A stretch of 64,000 nucleotides of DNA, taken from contig PYSS01000014.1 of the NCBI GenBank assembly GCA_003049465.1, forward strand, positions 186,001 to 250,000, read 5' to 3'. Under the pieces are notes generated by a model that did no database searches, was not told the DNA's origin, and saw only the letters and a program-made list of their open reading frames with translations. Both the position numbers and the translations under genes were made by a program. Position 1 is the stretch's first letter. The number at the start of each line of letters is the position of its first letter. This stretch comes from Magnaporthiopsis rhizophila (lineage: Eukaryota > Ascomycota > Sordariomycetes > Magnaporthales > Magnaporthaceae). Below are positions 44,001-53,787 of this stretch, piece after piece.

Positions 44001-44302
44001 ACGCGCTGTCTAGTGTCGTGACCGTGGACCGGGCGTACTCGCGTGCCACACGGGACGGGAAGAAGTACGTCACCGACCTGGTCGGGACGCGAAGGGAGGA
44101 CCTAGCTAGGCTATGGGTGCAAGGCGCTGTCGTGTTCGTCTGCGGGGCCAAGAAGCTTGCCGACGGGGTCAAGAACGCGCTCGCGCCTGTGATGTTCGAG
44201 GCTGATGTGCGTGCTGGAAGCGTTGCCGCTGACGGGGACCAGGAGACGTGGTGGGATGAGTGCGTTGGTTCGGGAAGGTATGTCGTCGAGGTTTTTACCT
44301 AG
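41057..44302 (+). CDS. CYP505-family self-sufficient cytochrome P450:NADPH-P450 reductase
   Basis: An intronless frame of 1081 residues joins a P450 domain (about 1-470), an FMN domain (about 505-660) and an FAD/NADPH reductase domain (about 690-1081). The P450 has AGHETTS (I helix), EALR (K helix), PERM and the heme motif FGNGQRICLG with Cys421. The FMN site is ILYGSDTGTCEALANRL. The FAD site is RTYSFSSSPSYL and the NADPH site is IMIAAGTGIAPFVGF. The frame ends YVVEVFT. P450foxy and Fum6 belong to this family; they hydroxylate fatty acids or long alkyl backbones subterminally without a separate reductase. With the Fum8-like gene beside it, a long-chain amino-alcohol pathway is conceivable. 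There is no N-terminal membrane anchor, as usual for CYP505. Confidence 0.95.
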   Translation: MTAPESEQCPVKRPTGRCPYERIPGPTAYPVIGSIPHLDLKAPFESMLAIQKQYGPIFQMIFAGKREISVCTRELTHEVCDETRWHKLVTSGVSTLRQVVQDALFTAHHGSRQWGITHRVLKPIFGPLSIRSMFDEMKDCAEQLCLKWARHGPEERIDLAQDYTRLTLDTIALCMMDYRFNSFYRDGQHHPFVKHMAAILSEADIQSMLPDWAGVFRPRAMRKFKKDIQLMTDLCRGMVEERRAHPVARRDFLNAMLKNADPETGETLNDDEVVRNLITFLVAGHETTSGMLSFATYYLLKHPETLARAQQEVDEVVGREQVTVSHIQKLPYLDAVFREALRLAPTAVAFYVTPYKPELLAGKYLVEPGEAVCCLLDPIHRDKTVYGADADEWKPERMMQDKFEALPANAWKPFGNGQRICLGMAFTWQESKLAMAMLLQNFDLSMHDPDYTLRIKHLLTIKPEGFYIKAKLRHGRTATDLHRELRGDSGHDRKDTNPGAAGVSAGSKQVTILYGSDTGTCEALANRLSSHLSSRGFSPTVATMDSIVGHLPSLSVFILGSYHGKPAGNAKQFMAWTETLQPGDLNHKQFAVLGCGHSDWTKTFYITPLLLDGRLAVAGAERLLDMGRINNAKDDAFEILDTWTGQLLGFLQPETSVAAPTAASVTITSTDQTLQPTPICPPGFSPATVTHGKVLAVNPATNRPEKGHIEILLPEDMAYDAGWHVQVMPTNDHATIQHALSHYGLDSTTIVTVGSASGFNLDNVPVNVPIAASQLFAGRDLRRAIGSPAVFDQLAKHAVDDATRDQLAKIKASDREATPQSLLSILSTIPHSSLPLPLPVFISLLPRMQPRTYSFSSSPSYLRAISSSQLPSNRLPATITFSIVDQTASPTRGVGSNYLATLSASSPLHVSVQKGQQDASQLFRLPSSSTTPVIMIAAGTGIAPFVGFVQQRSLSSGVTSDSMLLLFGCKTPADDLYRAELDALSSVVTVDRAYSRATRDGKKYVTDLVGTRREDLARLWVQGAVVFVCGAKKLADGVKNALAPVMFEADVRAGSVAADGDQETWWDECVGSGRYVVEVFT

Positions 44303-45737
44303 TCTGCAGGAGCAAGAGGTTCTTGATGTTCGTCTCTCTGCCGTGGTGACGTTCTAGCCTCGATAGTGATACTGCGTAAAAAGATCGCAACAGCGTCACT
44401 CTTTGCTCGTCCCGGCGTCAGCGTCCAGTCTCTACGGTGGCGTCCCCAAGCGGTCTTTTCCGCCTCCACTCACATTCGGCCGCTTGCCACGCAGCACGCC
44501 CATAAAGGCAATCGGAGACGTTCGGGGACGTGCGGATGCGCCTAGACATATCGGCCAGCATCCCTCGGAAGCCTCCTCATGGCCAGCGGTTTTTGCTGTC
44601 GACGCCTTCCGAGCACCGTCGGTGCGTTCGTTGAGGGCAGCGTGCTTGGCTGCCAGCTGTGGCCTCTTACAGGCCCGGACGAGTCGCCTTTCCTGGAGCC
44701 GGTTGAGTCGATCCTCGCCGGCAGGTCAACTGAGGACATCCAGGAGAACGGTATAGGTAGGCGTCGAACCCTGACCCGAGCCACAGCGACGACGCAACCA
44801 ATCCCTAGGGCTGACCGATTATTCCGCAAACTCAGCTGGCCGCTGGTACCGGACTGAGCCAGAGGGCTGTGAGCCAGTAGTCGAACTCGTGCGGAACCAG
44901 GAGGCGCCAGGCGCAACTCGTCTGCGAGCCATCTCCAGGGCGAACCTGGCCGAGCAGTAACGCTGGGTTGAGCCTACCCTGCCTTATCCTGCAAGGGTGA
45001 CCTGTTAGCAAGATTTGCGCTCGGCAACGGGCTCGGCACGCCTCCCACTAGCAACCTAATCCGAGCCGCAGACGGGCGCTGGCAGAGGGGCCCCGGGATG
45101 GCCTTGGGGACTCCCTGTCACCGAAGAGACCCGCGGAGGATGGAGCTGGTGGATGGTATCAGGGACCGTGTCCGGCGGCCGCTTGCTGTCCGTCCCTTGA
45201 AAGGTTGAGCTGCTGATAGAGCCGCCGCGCCAGTCTCCTGGAGCCGTATCAGTCCGCGTGGATCCGGGAAGAGCTTCCGCCCAAGCGGCGAGGGTCGGGA
45301 TGCATGATGTCTCAGTGCATATGGCCATTCCCCAGCCTACCCGCTCCATCTCCACCCACGGCGCAGCTCGGAGAGAAAAGAAACTGCTTGGTGCGGGGAT
45401 TCCGCCCCCAAATAAGGCCCAAATGCGGGCGGGGCATGTTGTTTCCGGCCTACTACAGCCTAGGGTGCCGTCTGGTGTTGCTTATGCCGTCGTATCTGTG
45501 CCGCGGAACGGCAGCAACCATCCGAAACAAGGATTCGACGGTGGAGCCTCGTGGTCAGCCCCACCCGCGGGTGATCTTCGGTATCTTCTCCCCTCTCCTC
45601 CTCGACTCTCCTCCCCTCCCCCTCCCTCAGATTTGGAGCATTTAACACCACCATCTCACGGGACACAGAGAACATGGCAGGCAAGGCGCAGTCTCCCCAA
45701 TCACTACGCGGAAGAAATAAGACTCCACGGTACCACC
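44303..45737. other. Intergenic region, no gene seen
   Basis: No convincing frame is found. The final 100 bases are a pyrimidine-rich leader (ctcctcgactctcctcccctcccc) before the second P450. The interval carries that gene's promoter and the CYP505 terminator. Confidence 0.45.
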
Positions 45738-47464
45738 ATGGTGTTATTCACTGGCCTCCAGCTCGGGGCCGTGCTGGCCGGAATAGTCACCATCAGCGTC
45801 TTCCACACGCTATGCTTCTCCCGTCTTAGCCGCTTCCCCGGGCCCGTAGCGGCAAAGTTCACCAATGCCTACCGCGCATTCCGGACCTGGATGGGCCGCA
45901 TCGACCTCGAACATCTCGCATGGCACAAGACTTACGGCTCGGCCGTGCGCATCGGCCCAAACACGGTCATGCTGAACGACCCCAACATGATCAAGGTTGT
46001 GTTTACGACCAAGGGGACTTGGCAAAAGGTGAGCCGTGTGGCGATGGCGTGCATCGTTATGGCGTGTGGTTATGGCGTGCGTGTACTGACAAAAAAGTCC
46101 GAAATGTACAAACCTAATGAAGCCATTGTGAACGGCAAGCGCCTCACCAGTCTATTCAACACCACAGACGAGGCCTACCACACCGCCGCCAATAAGCCCG
46201 TCAAGCCGCTATACAGCCTTTCAAGAGTCCAGGAGATCGAGCCTCTTCTGGACGAGTCCCTCGAGTATCTGATGACAAGATTCGACGCGCAGTACACCGA
46301 CAAGAGCGTCGTTTGCATGTGGGACGACTGGATGATCTGGTGGACCTGGGATGCCATGTTTAACATCACCTACGGCGAGCATCTGGGCTTTCTGGACAAG
46401 CAGGGCGATATTGTCAACTTCATCCACGCCTCAACCGCGGGGGTGCAGTACTTTTCCGCCGTAAGATACCCAACCTTTGTCACCCGGCTCTCCGCCTAAG
46501 ATACCCCTTAGCTAACTGGCTGACCAGATCTCTCAAATTCCCTGGCTTGACAACTTGCTGGACAAGAACCCCATCATGCGCATCGGCCCGCCGCAGTCCT
46601 CCACCAGCATCGGCGTGGCCCACAAGAAGCTCACCGAGTACGTGCAGAAAAAGGCCGCCAAGGAGAAGCCGGACAACGGCCGCCCAGAGACCTATCTAGA
46701 CAAGTTCCTCCGGTTAAAGGAGACGCACCCGGAAGTTGTGGACGACGACCATGTTCTCCAGTACTCGCTTTTTAATATGCTCGCCGGTGGCGACACGACC
46801 GCCTCCGCGCTCCGCGCCTCCATATACCACCTGGCCAAAAACCCCAGCTGCTACGAGCGTCTCCAGGCCGAGCTGGACGGCGCGGGTCTCTCTCTCCCGG
46901 CCAGGTTCAAGGATGTCTCGGGCCTCACATACCTCACGGCCGTGGTCAGGGAGACCATGCGCATCAACCCCGGCGTCTCGCACACCATCGAGCGCGTCGC
47001 GCCCGAGGGCCTCACCCTGCCGGACGGGCGGTTTATTCCCGCTGACACCAGGGTGGCCATGGATCCCTTCGTCGTTATGAGGAACGAGCCCATTTTTGGT
47101 CCTGAGGACGTGATGGAATTCCACCCGGAGCGGTGGCTGCGCCGCGACGGCGAGTCTGACGACGATTTCGACGCGCGGAACCGCAAGATGGTCAGCACCC
47201 TCGATTTTGTCTTTGGTTACGGCAAGAGGATGTGCACCGGGAGGCACTTGGCCTGGATGGAGATTTTCAAGTTCCTGGCTACCATGTACAGCGTTTACGA
47301 CGTGAGTCTCCTCGCCCTGATGGTTAACTAGTAGTGGCTAACGTGACTTGCTCCCGCGTTAGATCAAGCTCAAGGACGCAGATCACGAGTGGAAGTACCG
47401 TGCTGCCTGGTTCGTCTTCCAAACCGATATTCCAGTGCTGATTACGCGCCGCAAGCGGGCTTGA
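45738..47464 (+). CDS. Cytochrome P450 monooxygenase (pisatin-demethylase-like, class E)
   Basis: Four exons (45738-46028, 46098-46460, 46528-47301, 47363-47464) give 509 residues, all in phase 0. An N-terminal membrane anchor (LQLGAVLAGIVTISVFHTLCF) precedes RLSRFPGPVAAKFTN. The I-helix motif is AGGDTTA, the K-helix motif ETMR, then FHPERW, and the heme motif FGYGKRMCTGRH with Cys454. Intron-rich structure and the anchor mark a microsomal enzyme that needs a separate reductase. Similar enzymes include pisatin demethylase and many cluster P450s. It follows CYP505 in the same direction, at the right end of the enzyme group. The substrate is unknown. Confidence 0.93.
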
Positions 47465-48250
47465 GGGTGGGATGTAGCAGGATACTCGATGGAGGACACG
47501 TATCCGCTCGGGACTTTTGAAAGTGCTCTAGGTGCGGAATTCGCAGCGTCGTTCCAGCCAGGATCTTGTTCGTTCGCGTGTGCAGTAGCGGTGTCGTAGA
47601 GCCCGATATGTCACTGTAGTCGGAACGGCTCCGGAGCGGCCCGGCCCGTCATGCGGCCGTAAAATAGCAGGCGCGACGAGCAACGACAGCGGCCAAATGA
47701 CGTCAGCCATTGACGGCACTCGGTCGCTGCCTGCTGCTGCCTGCTGCCTGTTGCCCGCTGCCCGTAACCCCAAGCACAAGCACGGCTGCCAGGCTTACGA
47801 AACTACAACATCTGTGCTATTCGACCCCTGGTGACAGTTAGGCGATCTAGGTGAGTGATGACAGGCTCCACGAGCAAGCCTTGCCGCTGATCTCTTTATC
47901 CTTGCGGACCATCGATCCAAGGCGCCTGGGAGCATCTGCACTGGAGCCGGCGTCCGGGACATCAAGACCCGGCTTTTGCGGAAATACTGGTCCGGGCGCC
48001 CGAAAAGAGTGCCGGGCACACCAACACCTGCATCGTCGATTCTAGGCGCCTCGGACAGGCTTGCCTCCACCCCACATCCCAGAACACCCGCAGTTACCGG
48101 CGGCAATTCGAGGCATCTCATCTCGTAGCCATCCTAACGACCGATCCAACGTTAAATTGACGGGCGGGCTGGCCTGCTCCCCGAGGCGAGTCCCATGGCG
48201 GGTCCTTTACGACTCGATTTGCGAGCTCCTGCATTAAAGCCGGGATCCGA
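47465..48250. other. Intergenic transition into the repeat field
   Basis: No gene is seen. A short CTGCCTGCTGCCTGTTGCC repeat lies at about 47725-47755. From about 47850 the words found in the repeat field begin (caccaggcg, gacatcaagaccc). Confidence 0.4.
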
Positions 48251-51200
48251 AACAGCTGGGTGAGATCTAGAACCAGGGACTCTTTATTGTTGCCAACAAC
48301 CAGCACGCAGCACGTCGGCTATCCCAGGCGTTGGGAGATATCCAGCTTCCAGCGGACGATACCGGACGTCCCCTACCACGGCCCCACCATTCGGTATCCA
48401 GACGAGACCGCCGTCCGGTCGTACGAATCCTGCCGCCAGTTACGGCTCTGCCACAGTCGGAACGCCGAATTGTTCGGACAAGACCACCTTTTCAGGCGTT
48501 TGGAAAGGTAGGACGGCTAGCAGAACTCATGTTTTGCACGACACCACCAGTAAACCCCGAGATTTTCGGGCAAGCCGGCCATCAGGCCTGCGACGCAGAA
48601 CTCGGACCACGAAACCGCCGGCAGATTCGAGCTTGGATGAGGCCGTCAACAGAACTCAAATTTCGACCGAGACCCCGTACCAGATGTGCAGCCTGAAAGT
48701 CCGACGGCAAACAGCACCGGGTCTTCGCGCTAAGGCGTGTGAGCCCGTCACCCAAAGACGCCCGCGGTTGCCAACGACGCGAAGACGCCGGAGGGACGAG
48801 CAAACAGTATGTCTTCGATCCCAGGCGTCCGGGAAGCGGCTTTCATACAACAAAAATCCGCGTTCCGCTACGGACCCCACGTCGTCTGCCATCGGGCGAG
48901 ACCGCCGGCCCCAGGCGTCTGGTGAGACCCGACGCGCCACAACGACTCCACGCCGTTCGCCGTCTGGGCGAGGCCACCGCCCTGCCTTAGCCTGCAAGAT
49001 TTCCCAGTATCCACATCCCAGGCGCATTAATAGGCAAGCTACACGCCGAGGACCGAGGTCAAGGTGTTCGCGTTCGAGCTTCTCTGGGAGCCAGGTACCA
49101 TCCTCGCCGCCAGTGCCGGCCCTGGTACAGTCAGGACGCCTCAGCCAAAAACGCACGACCAGCAACCGCCCAGGGCCCCACCGCCCAGGCGACAGCTTTA
49201 GTGCTTTCCGTTTGCTGGAGCCTCGCCGTCAATGCATTCAAGGCCACACACAAGGTCGCCGATCCCATGCATCGGGACAAGTCCGGCTTCCTGTATCCCA
49301 CCTCCGAAAACGCCAGCGGTCTTCATCGCCCTCGGCACGCACCCGAAGCACCTTGCAAGTTTTATACCAGGCGAGACGTTGCCAAGCAAGCACGCGATAC
49401 CGTCAACCAGGTGCTTGGGATGGGGCTTCCAAAGGACGAGACCTGACCTCACGCTGTCCGTTGCCCGGGCGAGGCCACCGCCTCGCCCTGAAGATTTCTA
49501 AATCCCCACATCCCGGCGCTTCGGACGGCAGATCTCGGCATTTTCGGCGCGGGGCAGTCGACACATTAGCGCCAGCCCTACCTCTTCGCATACGGCTACA
49601 ACAGCTCGCCCACCAGCTGACTGACCACTCATGGCTTTAACCAGCTCGACATACGCTCCCTCCCTGTTCCTCTTGTTGCCCCGTAGCTTACCCGCGCCTT
49701 GCACCAACACGCCGAGGTGCCTCGCAAAACGCCCATCTGCTATCCAGGCGAACCACAAGCCCCGCCCTATTCCCAATCGCCAGCATCCCGGGCGCAGTAG
49801 CACGCAGGCCTACACGCCGAAGACCGAGGTCGAGCCTCTCCTCCGGAAGCCAGGGTATGGCCCTAGCGGAACCGTGACATTCGAACAACACGGCCGTCAG
49901 GTGCCTGGGATTCAGAACGAGACACCACGTGTCGCTACAAAACTCCACGTCGTCTGCCACCAGTCGAGGCCATCACGCTGCCCCTGGCCTGTAAGATTTC
50001 CGAGTAGCCACACCCCAAGCGCATTGACGGGCAGGCTACACGCCAGGGACCGAAGTCAAGCTTTTGGAAATGAGGGCGCGACCTAAGCTGCTGTTCCGGC
50101 CCTGGCACACTCAGGACACATCCCAGGCGCAGGAATACGCAGATCTACAGCCGAGGACCGAGGCTAATGCCCAATTAAGCGTCTAAGCGCCTCTAGGAGT
50201 TAGGGTTCGACCCCTGCAGCCAGTTCCGGTCCTGGCGCAGTCAGGACGCCGAGTGGCATCCTTTTTATATCCTGGAGCAGAAGCACTCGGGATTGTCGGA
50301 CGACGAGTCTGCTGGCGTTTCGTTGGCACGATTTTTGGACTCCATGCCGCCCGCCATCAAGCGAGACGGCCGCCTGGTTCGCGATATTCCGAATCGCCAC
50401 CCAGGCAGCAACACGCTGGTGTACACGCCGAGGACCGAGGCCAAGCTCTTCTAAAGGCCAAGGTACGACCCCCGCCGCCAGTTCCGGCCCCGGCACAATC
50501 GGGACGGAGGCCTCCAGCAAAACGCGTGCCGCTTTAAACTCGGACGGCAAGCACAACTCCCGGCTCCGCGCTTCTATCACCCACCGTCGAAGCGCCCGGG
50601 ACGACAGAACTCGGGGTCCCCGGACGACGAAGCCGCCGCACAAGCGTGTGCCGCCTCAAAACTCGGACGCAAGCAGCACCGGATTTTCGCCGCAAGCGTG
50701 TAACAACGCCCTTAGAACGACAGAATTCGGGATTTTCGGACGACGAGTACGCCGAATCGCATGTCTTTTATATCGTTCGAACGACAGAACTCGGAAGCCG
50801 CCAGCAAAACTCGACGAGAGCGACTACAAGCGTGCCTTCTCAAGAACTCGGACGGCAAACGGCGCCGGATCTTGCCGCAGGCGCGTGAACCGCGTCTGGC
50901 AGTTCCCGGGGCCGCACAAGTTTTTTACCGCCGCCGAACGGACGAGCAGGCAGGTCGGTTCCCGACGTCTCGGACAACAGAATCGGGCTTTCCGCCGACC
51001 TCGAGCGCGACAACCCAAAGACCGAACGGACCCAGGAGCCGCAGGAATTTTCACCGCCGCCGATCACCGACGTCTCGGACAACAGGGCCGGGTTTCCTAT
51101 CCGACGACACCTACGAGCTTCGAGGGCAACAACCCGAAGCACCTAATATCGCAGTCTCCGGGCCGGCGATCACCCAGGAGTCGCCGAAATCTCAGGGTGT

Positions 51201-51420
51201 CGCCGATCCCAGGCGCCCAGGACAACAGGATCGGTTTCCACCGCCCCACTCCGAAAAGCCCGCAGTCGCCTCGAGCGGAACCGGAAGCGTCTCATCGCAT
51301 AGCCAGCAGACGGCGCCTTCGGACGCGGCCTCGCGGTCTAACGAGACGCAGGAGCCACTCGCGTCGAGCAGTTCGAAATAGCCGTTAAACGGATTAGCAC
51401 GTCTACTAGCGCCGCCTCTT
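48250..51420. repeat. Degenerate interspersed repeat field
   Basis: A diverged unit recurs with the core TACACGCCGAGGACCGAGG at about 49040, 49811, 50036, 50141 and 50421. It is usually preceded by a CCAcatCCCaGGCGCa word and often an AAGATTTCC word, and followed by a GTTCCGGCCCTGGCAC-aGTCAGGACG word. Other recurring words are CGACAGAACTCGG, TCGGACGACGA and CAAGCGTGT (50.2-50.9 kb). Frames on both strands are open for up to 370 codons but are Arg/Pro/Ser-rich and do not share a reading frame between copies. It looks like an old, mutated repeat family rather than genes. Confidence 0.6.
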
Positions 51421-51980
51421 CCGTCCCTCATCATCGTAAATAATCCCTAGGTGCGGTCGTTTAAACGTGGCATTCAGTCAAACTTTCGGACTATATTTCA
51501 ACGTCATATTACGGACTACTCACGTCATCCTACCTTTGACGGTCCAAAGCCGATCGGATTGACGCGGTCGGCTTCACTCTTCTTAAAGTACGTTATCGAT
51601 AGGCCCGCCTAGTTCGCAAATCTAGCGTGGGATATGCGGGACCGGTGCGACGGGTTTCACACTTCCGCCAAGTTTCGCATACAGTGTGACGGCGCTTTTC
51701 AACTCGCATTTGCAGTTGCAAGTGAGCTAAGGGCGTGTGGCAGCTGACGGGTGACTGGTGAGCTGGAGGGCTTGCTAGAAGGTCGCCGCTTGAACAGCAG
51801 TGGGCGGCAAAAGCGGGTCGATGGTCTCGTTCCTACGGCGTAAAATGCCTAGATCATCGGCAAATTTAACTTCCTCATCCAAAACAACCACAGTGTATCA
51901 AATCAACCAAACCTCAACCCACAGTAAGTTTATTTCGGGCGCGTTTTAATCCGAATGCTGACGTCCGCATAGCAAATGAA
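51421..51980. other. Leader and promoter of the first coiled-coil orphan gene
   Basis: No gene is seen up to 51830. At 51860-51922 the leader is rich in CAAA/CAACC words and ends in a GTAAGT donor at 51924. A CATAG acceptor at 51968-51972 gives a 49-base 5'-UTR intron just before the ATG. Confidence 0.45.
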
Positions 51981-52401
51981 ATGTCGACCAACACGGCCGC
52001 CCAGCAAGACGCCTAGCCACAGGGAGCTGGCGGCATGGGTGTGGTCTTGGTCACAGGCTTTGGCAGCACCCGCATCCGCCGCCGCGGGAGGACCAGTCGT
52101 GCCCACTATCGTGGCCGGGGCCCACGCATTACAGGTGAGTTCGTGTTCATCCTGTGGTACTGGCTGCACATGCTACTAACTCGCTGGCCTTATAGCCATG
52201 TTGCATCTGCAAATAATAATGAAGGAAACCGACGAGATGATTGAGAAACTGCTGGCCAAGCAGGCCGAGCAGCAGGAGCAGTTGAATAAATTGGATGAGG
52301 AGTATAGGATTAAAATGGAGGAGAGGTTTAAAATGTGGGAGGAGATGACGGGCGGCGCCTCTGCGTCTGACGAGGTCACTGCCGCCGGCGAGTCCACATA
52401 G
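51981..52401 (+). CDS. Orphan coiled-coil gene with in-frame TAG at codon 12
   Basis: The ATG at 51981 opens MSTNTAAQQDA, meets TAG at 52014 and continues in the same frame as PQGAGGMGVVLVTGFGSTRIRR with an Arg/Gly-rich patch. A textbook intron (GTGAGT at 52135, TACTAAC, TATAG at 52195) leads to a second exon with a coiled coil (DEMIEKLLAKQAEQQEQLNKL) and the tail GGASASDEVTAAGEST. Translation could instead begin at the Met at 52035 beyond the TAG. The UAG would lie in a 20-base loop closed by a nine-pair stem (51996-52005 with 52026-52034, one bulge). It is related to the gene at 53187. No function is known to me. Confidence 0.5.
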
Positions 52402-52478
52402 CACGCAAAGCGATATCACTTGGCGCCGGTACCAATTGCCAGCGTGGGCGCAAGAGCGTGGGACAATGCAATTGCTTT

Positions 52479-52535
52479 AACCAATGGCAAGAGACGAATT
52501 AAAAGTGGAACCACAGTTGCCCCACAAATGCCGCG
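52479..52535 (+). promoter_or_regulatory. CCAAT-containing repeated promoter-like element, copy 1
   Basis: The element has the wording ACCAATGGCAAGAGACGAATT, then AAAGTGGAACCA and ACAAAT. It is about 80 percent alike to a second copy at 54679. It lies 650-700 bases before the ATG at 53187; the intervening DNA contains 5'-UTR introns. CCAAT is the binding core of the HAP/CBF complex. Its promoter role is inferred from position and repetition. Confidence 0.5.
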
Positions 52536-53010
52536 TTAGTTTCGACGGCGCGTCTGGCGCGCATCGCAGCACGATCAACACAAACCCAGACCCCGCCCGC
52601 TCGCGGCACCATCCGTGGCGACTTTCCTCGTCCCATTTGACTGTGGGCGAAATTTTACAGAAGACCTCACTGGGCTGAAATGGCCACACTCTGATCCTAC
52701 GATCAAAGATAATGAGGACCAACTCGCGGGTGTCAGGGGTTGCGGGCTTGGGGAGGCCCTTTGGCATTGTATCGAGTAGCTAGTCGGTCGAGGCCGAGGC
52801 TGGATGAGGATTTCTAACGCGTATCCAGCGTGCTGTGAATCTCCGTGATAACCTGTCTTGCGACAAGCGGGCAAAGGTGGGTCGCTATTCAGAGAAGAAG
52901 TGGGGCTGGGACTTACATCCAAGGGGCAATTTCGAGCCAAATTTTTGTCCCAAAACATATTCCCTCTTCACTCACCCAAACTCCAAACTCCAACCACCAC
53001 CACCACCACA

Positions 53011-53184
53011 CCTCGTAAGTTCATCCGCTACATTAATAATTTTCCCCCATGGGTGCTAACTGATTTAGGACCTCTCAAGATATCCCACAAGCCCGTTGTC
53101 AGCTTTAACCACATTGCAAGTAAGTTTTTATCTAGGTCTCCCATGCTAGATTGCTAATTGGTACTAATTGCGCGTTAAACTTAG
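53011..53184 (+). other. Two 5'-UTR introns of the second coiled-coil orphan gene
   Basis: GTAAGTTCATCC...TGCTAACTGATTTAG (ending at 53069) and GTAAGTTTTT...TACTAATTG...CTTAG (ending at 53184) are two well-formed introns in tandem in the leader. The second acceptor lies two bases before the ATG. The preceding ACCACCACC leader resembles that at 51.9 kb. Confidence 0.6.
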
Positions 53185-53186
53185 CA

Positions 53187-53504
53187 ATGTCGAACTTCAA
53201 CAAAAAAACCGTAACGCTATCCAACGGTAGGGCCGTGTACTCAGGTTACATGAAGGCTCAGGCACGTGATGTGCTTGCGGCGTTTGGAGTCCGTATCGAG
53301 GAAGACAAACTCCATCACAGTTCGTCCCAGATAGAGACTATGCGGGCTGAGCTGGTCACTCTCCAGGAGAAGCTCAAGAAGAACGAGGAGAAGCACAAGT
53401 AGTTGCTGGCTAAAATGGAAGTCCTGCAAGAGCAGATCAAAAAGGAGGAGATGAACGGCGCCTCTGTGCTTGCCGAGTCCTCTGCGGCCCCCGAGTCCAC
53501 CTAG
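53187..53504 (+). CDS. Orphan coiled-coil gene with in-frame TAG at codon 72
   Basis: The frame starts MSNFNKKTVTLSNGRAVYSGY and reads a strongly helical segment (SSQIETMRAELVTLQEKLKK) up to TAG at 53400. The same frame continues the heptads (LLAKMEVLQEQIKKEE) and ends NGASVLAESSAAPEST at TAG 53502. The tail matches that of the gene at 51981 (GGAS...AAGEST), so the continuation is real coding history. The UAG lies in an eight-base loop closed by AGCA and UGCU (53392-53407). With the TAG read through, the product is 105 residues. It could otherwise be a 71-residue truncated protein. No known family. Confidence 0.55.
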
Positions 53505-53787
53505 CCACAGAGGTCATGACACAATGGAATGAGTAGGAACGCATTACTGGGAAAGTCTAGATAGGCCGCGCTGCTTTCAAAAATACAATCACCGCACCGC
53601 CAGCATGACGGTCGAGCCGACGTGACATGTATGAAACTTACCCGCACTCACACACTGCATCGCAACATGCGGCTAGATCCCTATTCTGGCGAAGGCGTTG
53701 TCGACCCGGACGGACGCTGGCTGATGCAAGTGCCGCTCTCCGAGACGACATCATGATCTGACGCCTGAACCGAATAGACTCTCCCCT
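53505..53787. other. Short intergenic region
   Basis: No gene is seen. The DNA between the coiled-coil gene and the membrane-protein fragment includes a run of stop codons in all frames. Confidence 0.4.

Noticed and set aside
45258..45737. Upstream in-frame extension of the second P450 to 45258
   Set aside because: The extra residues are unlike P450 and precede a good membrane anchor that starts at the ATG at 45738; the DNA looks like a pyrimidine-rich leader.
48534..49640. 368-codon plus-strand frame in the repeat field
   Set aside because: Repeat copies are read in different frames, composition is Arg/Ser/Pro/Thr-rich, and there is no start context or intron logic.
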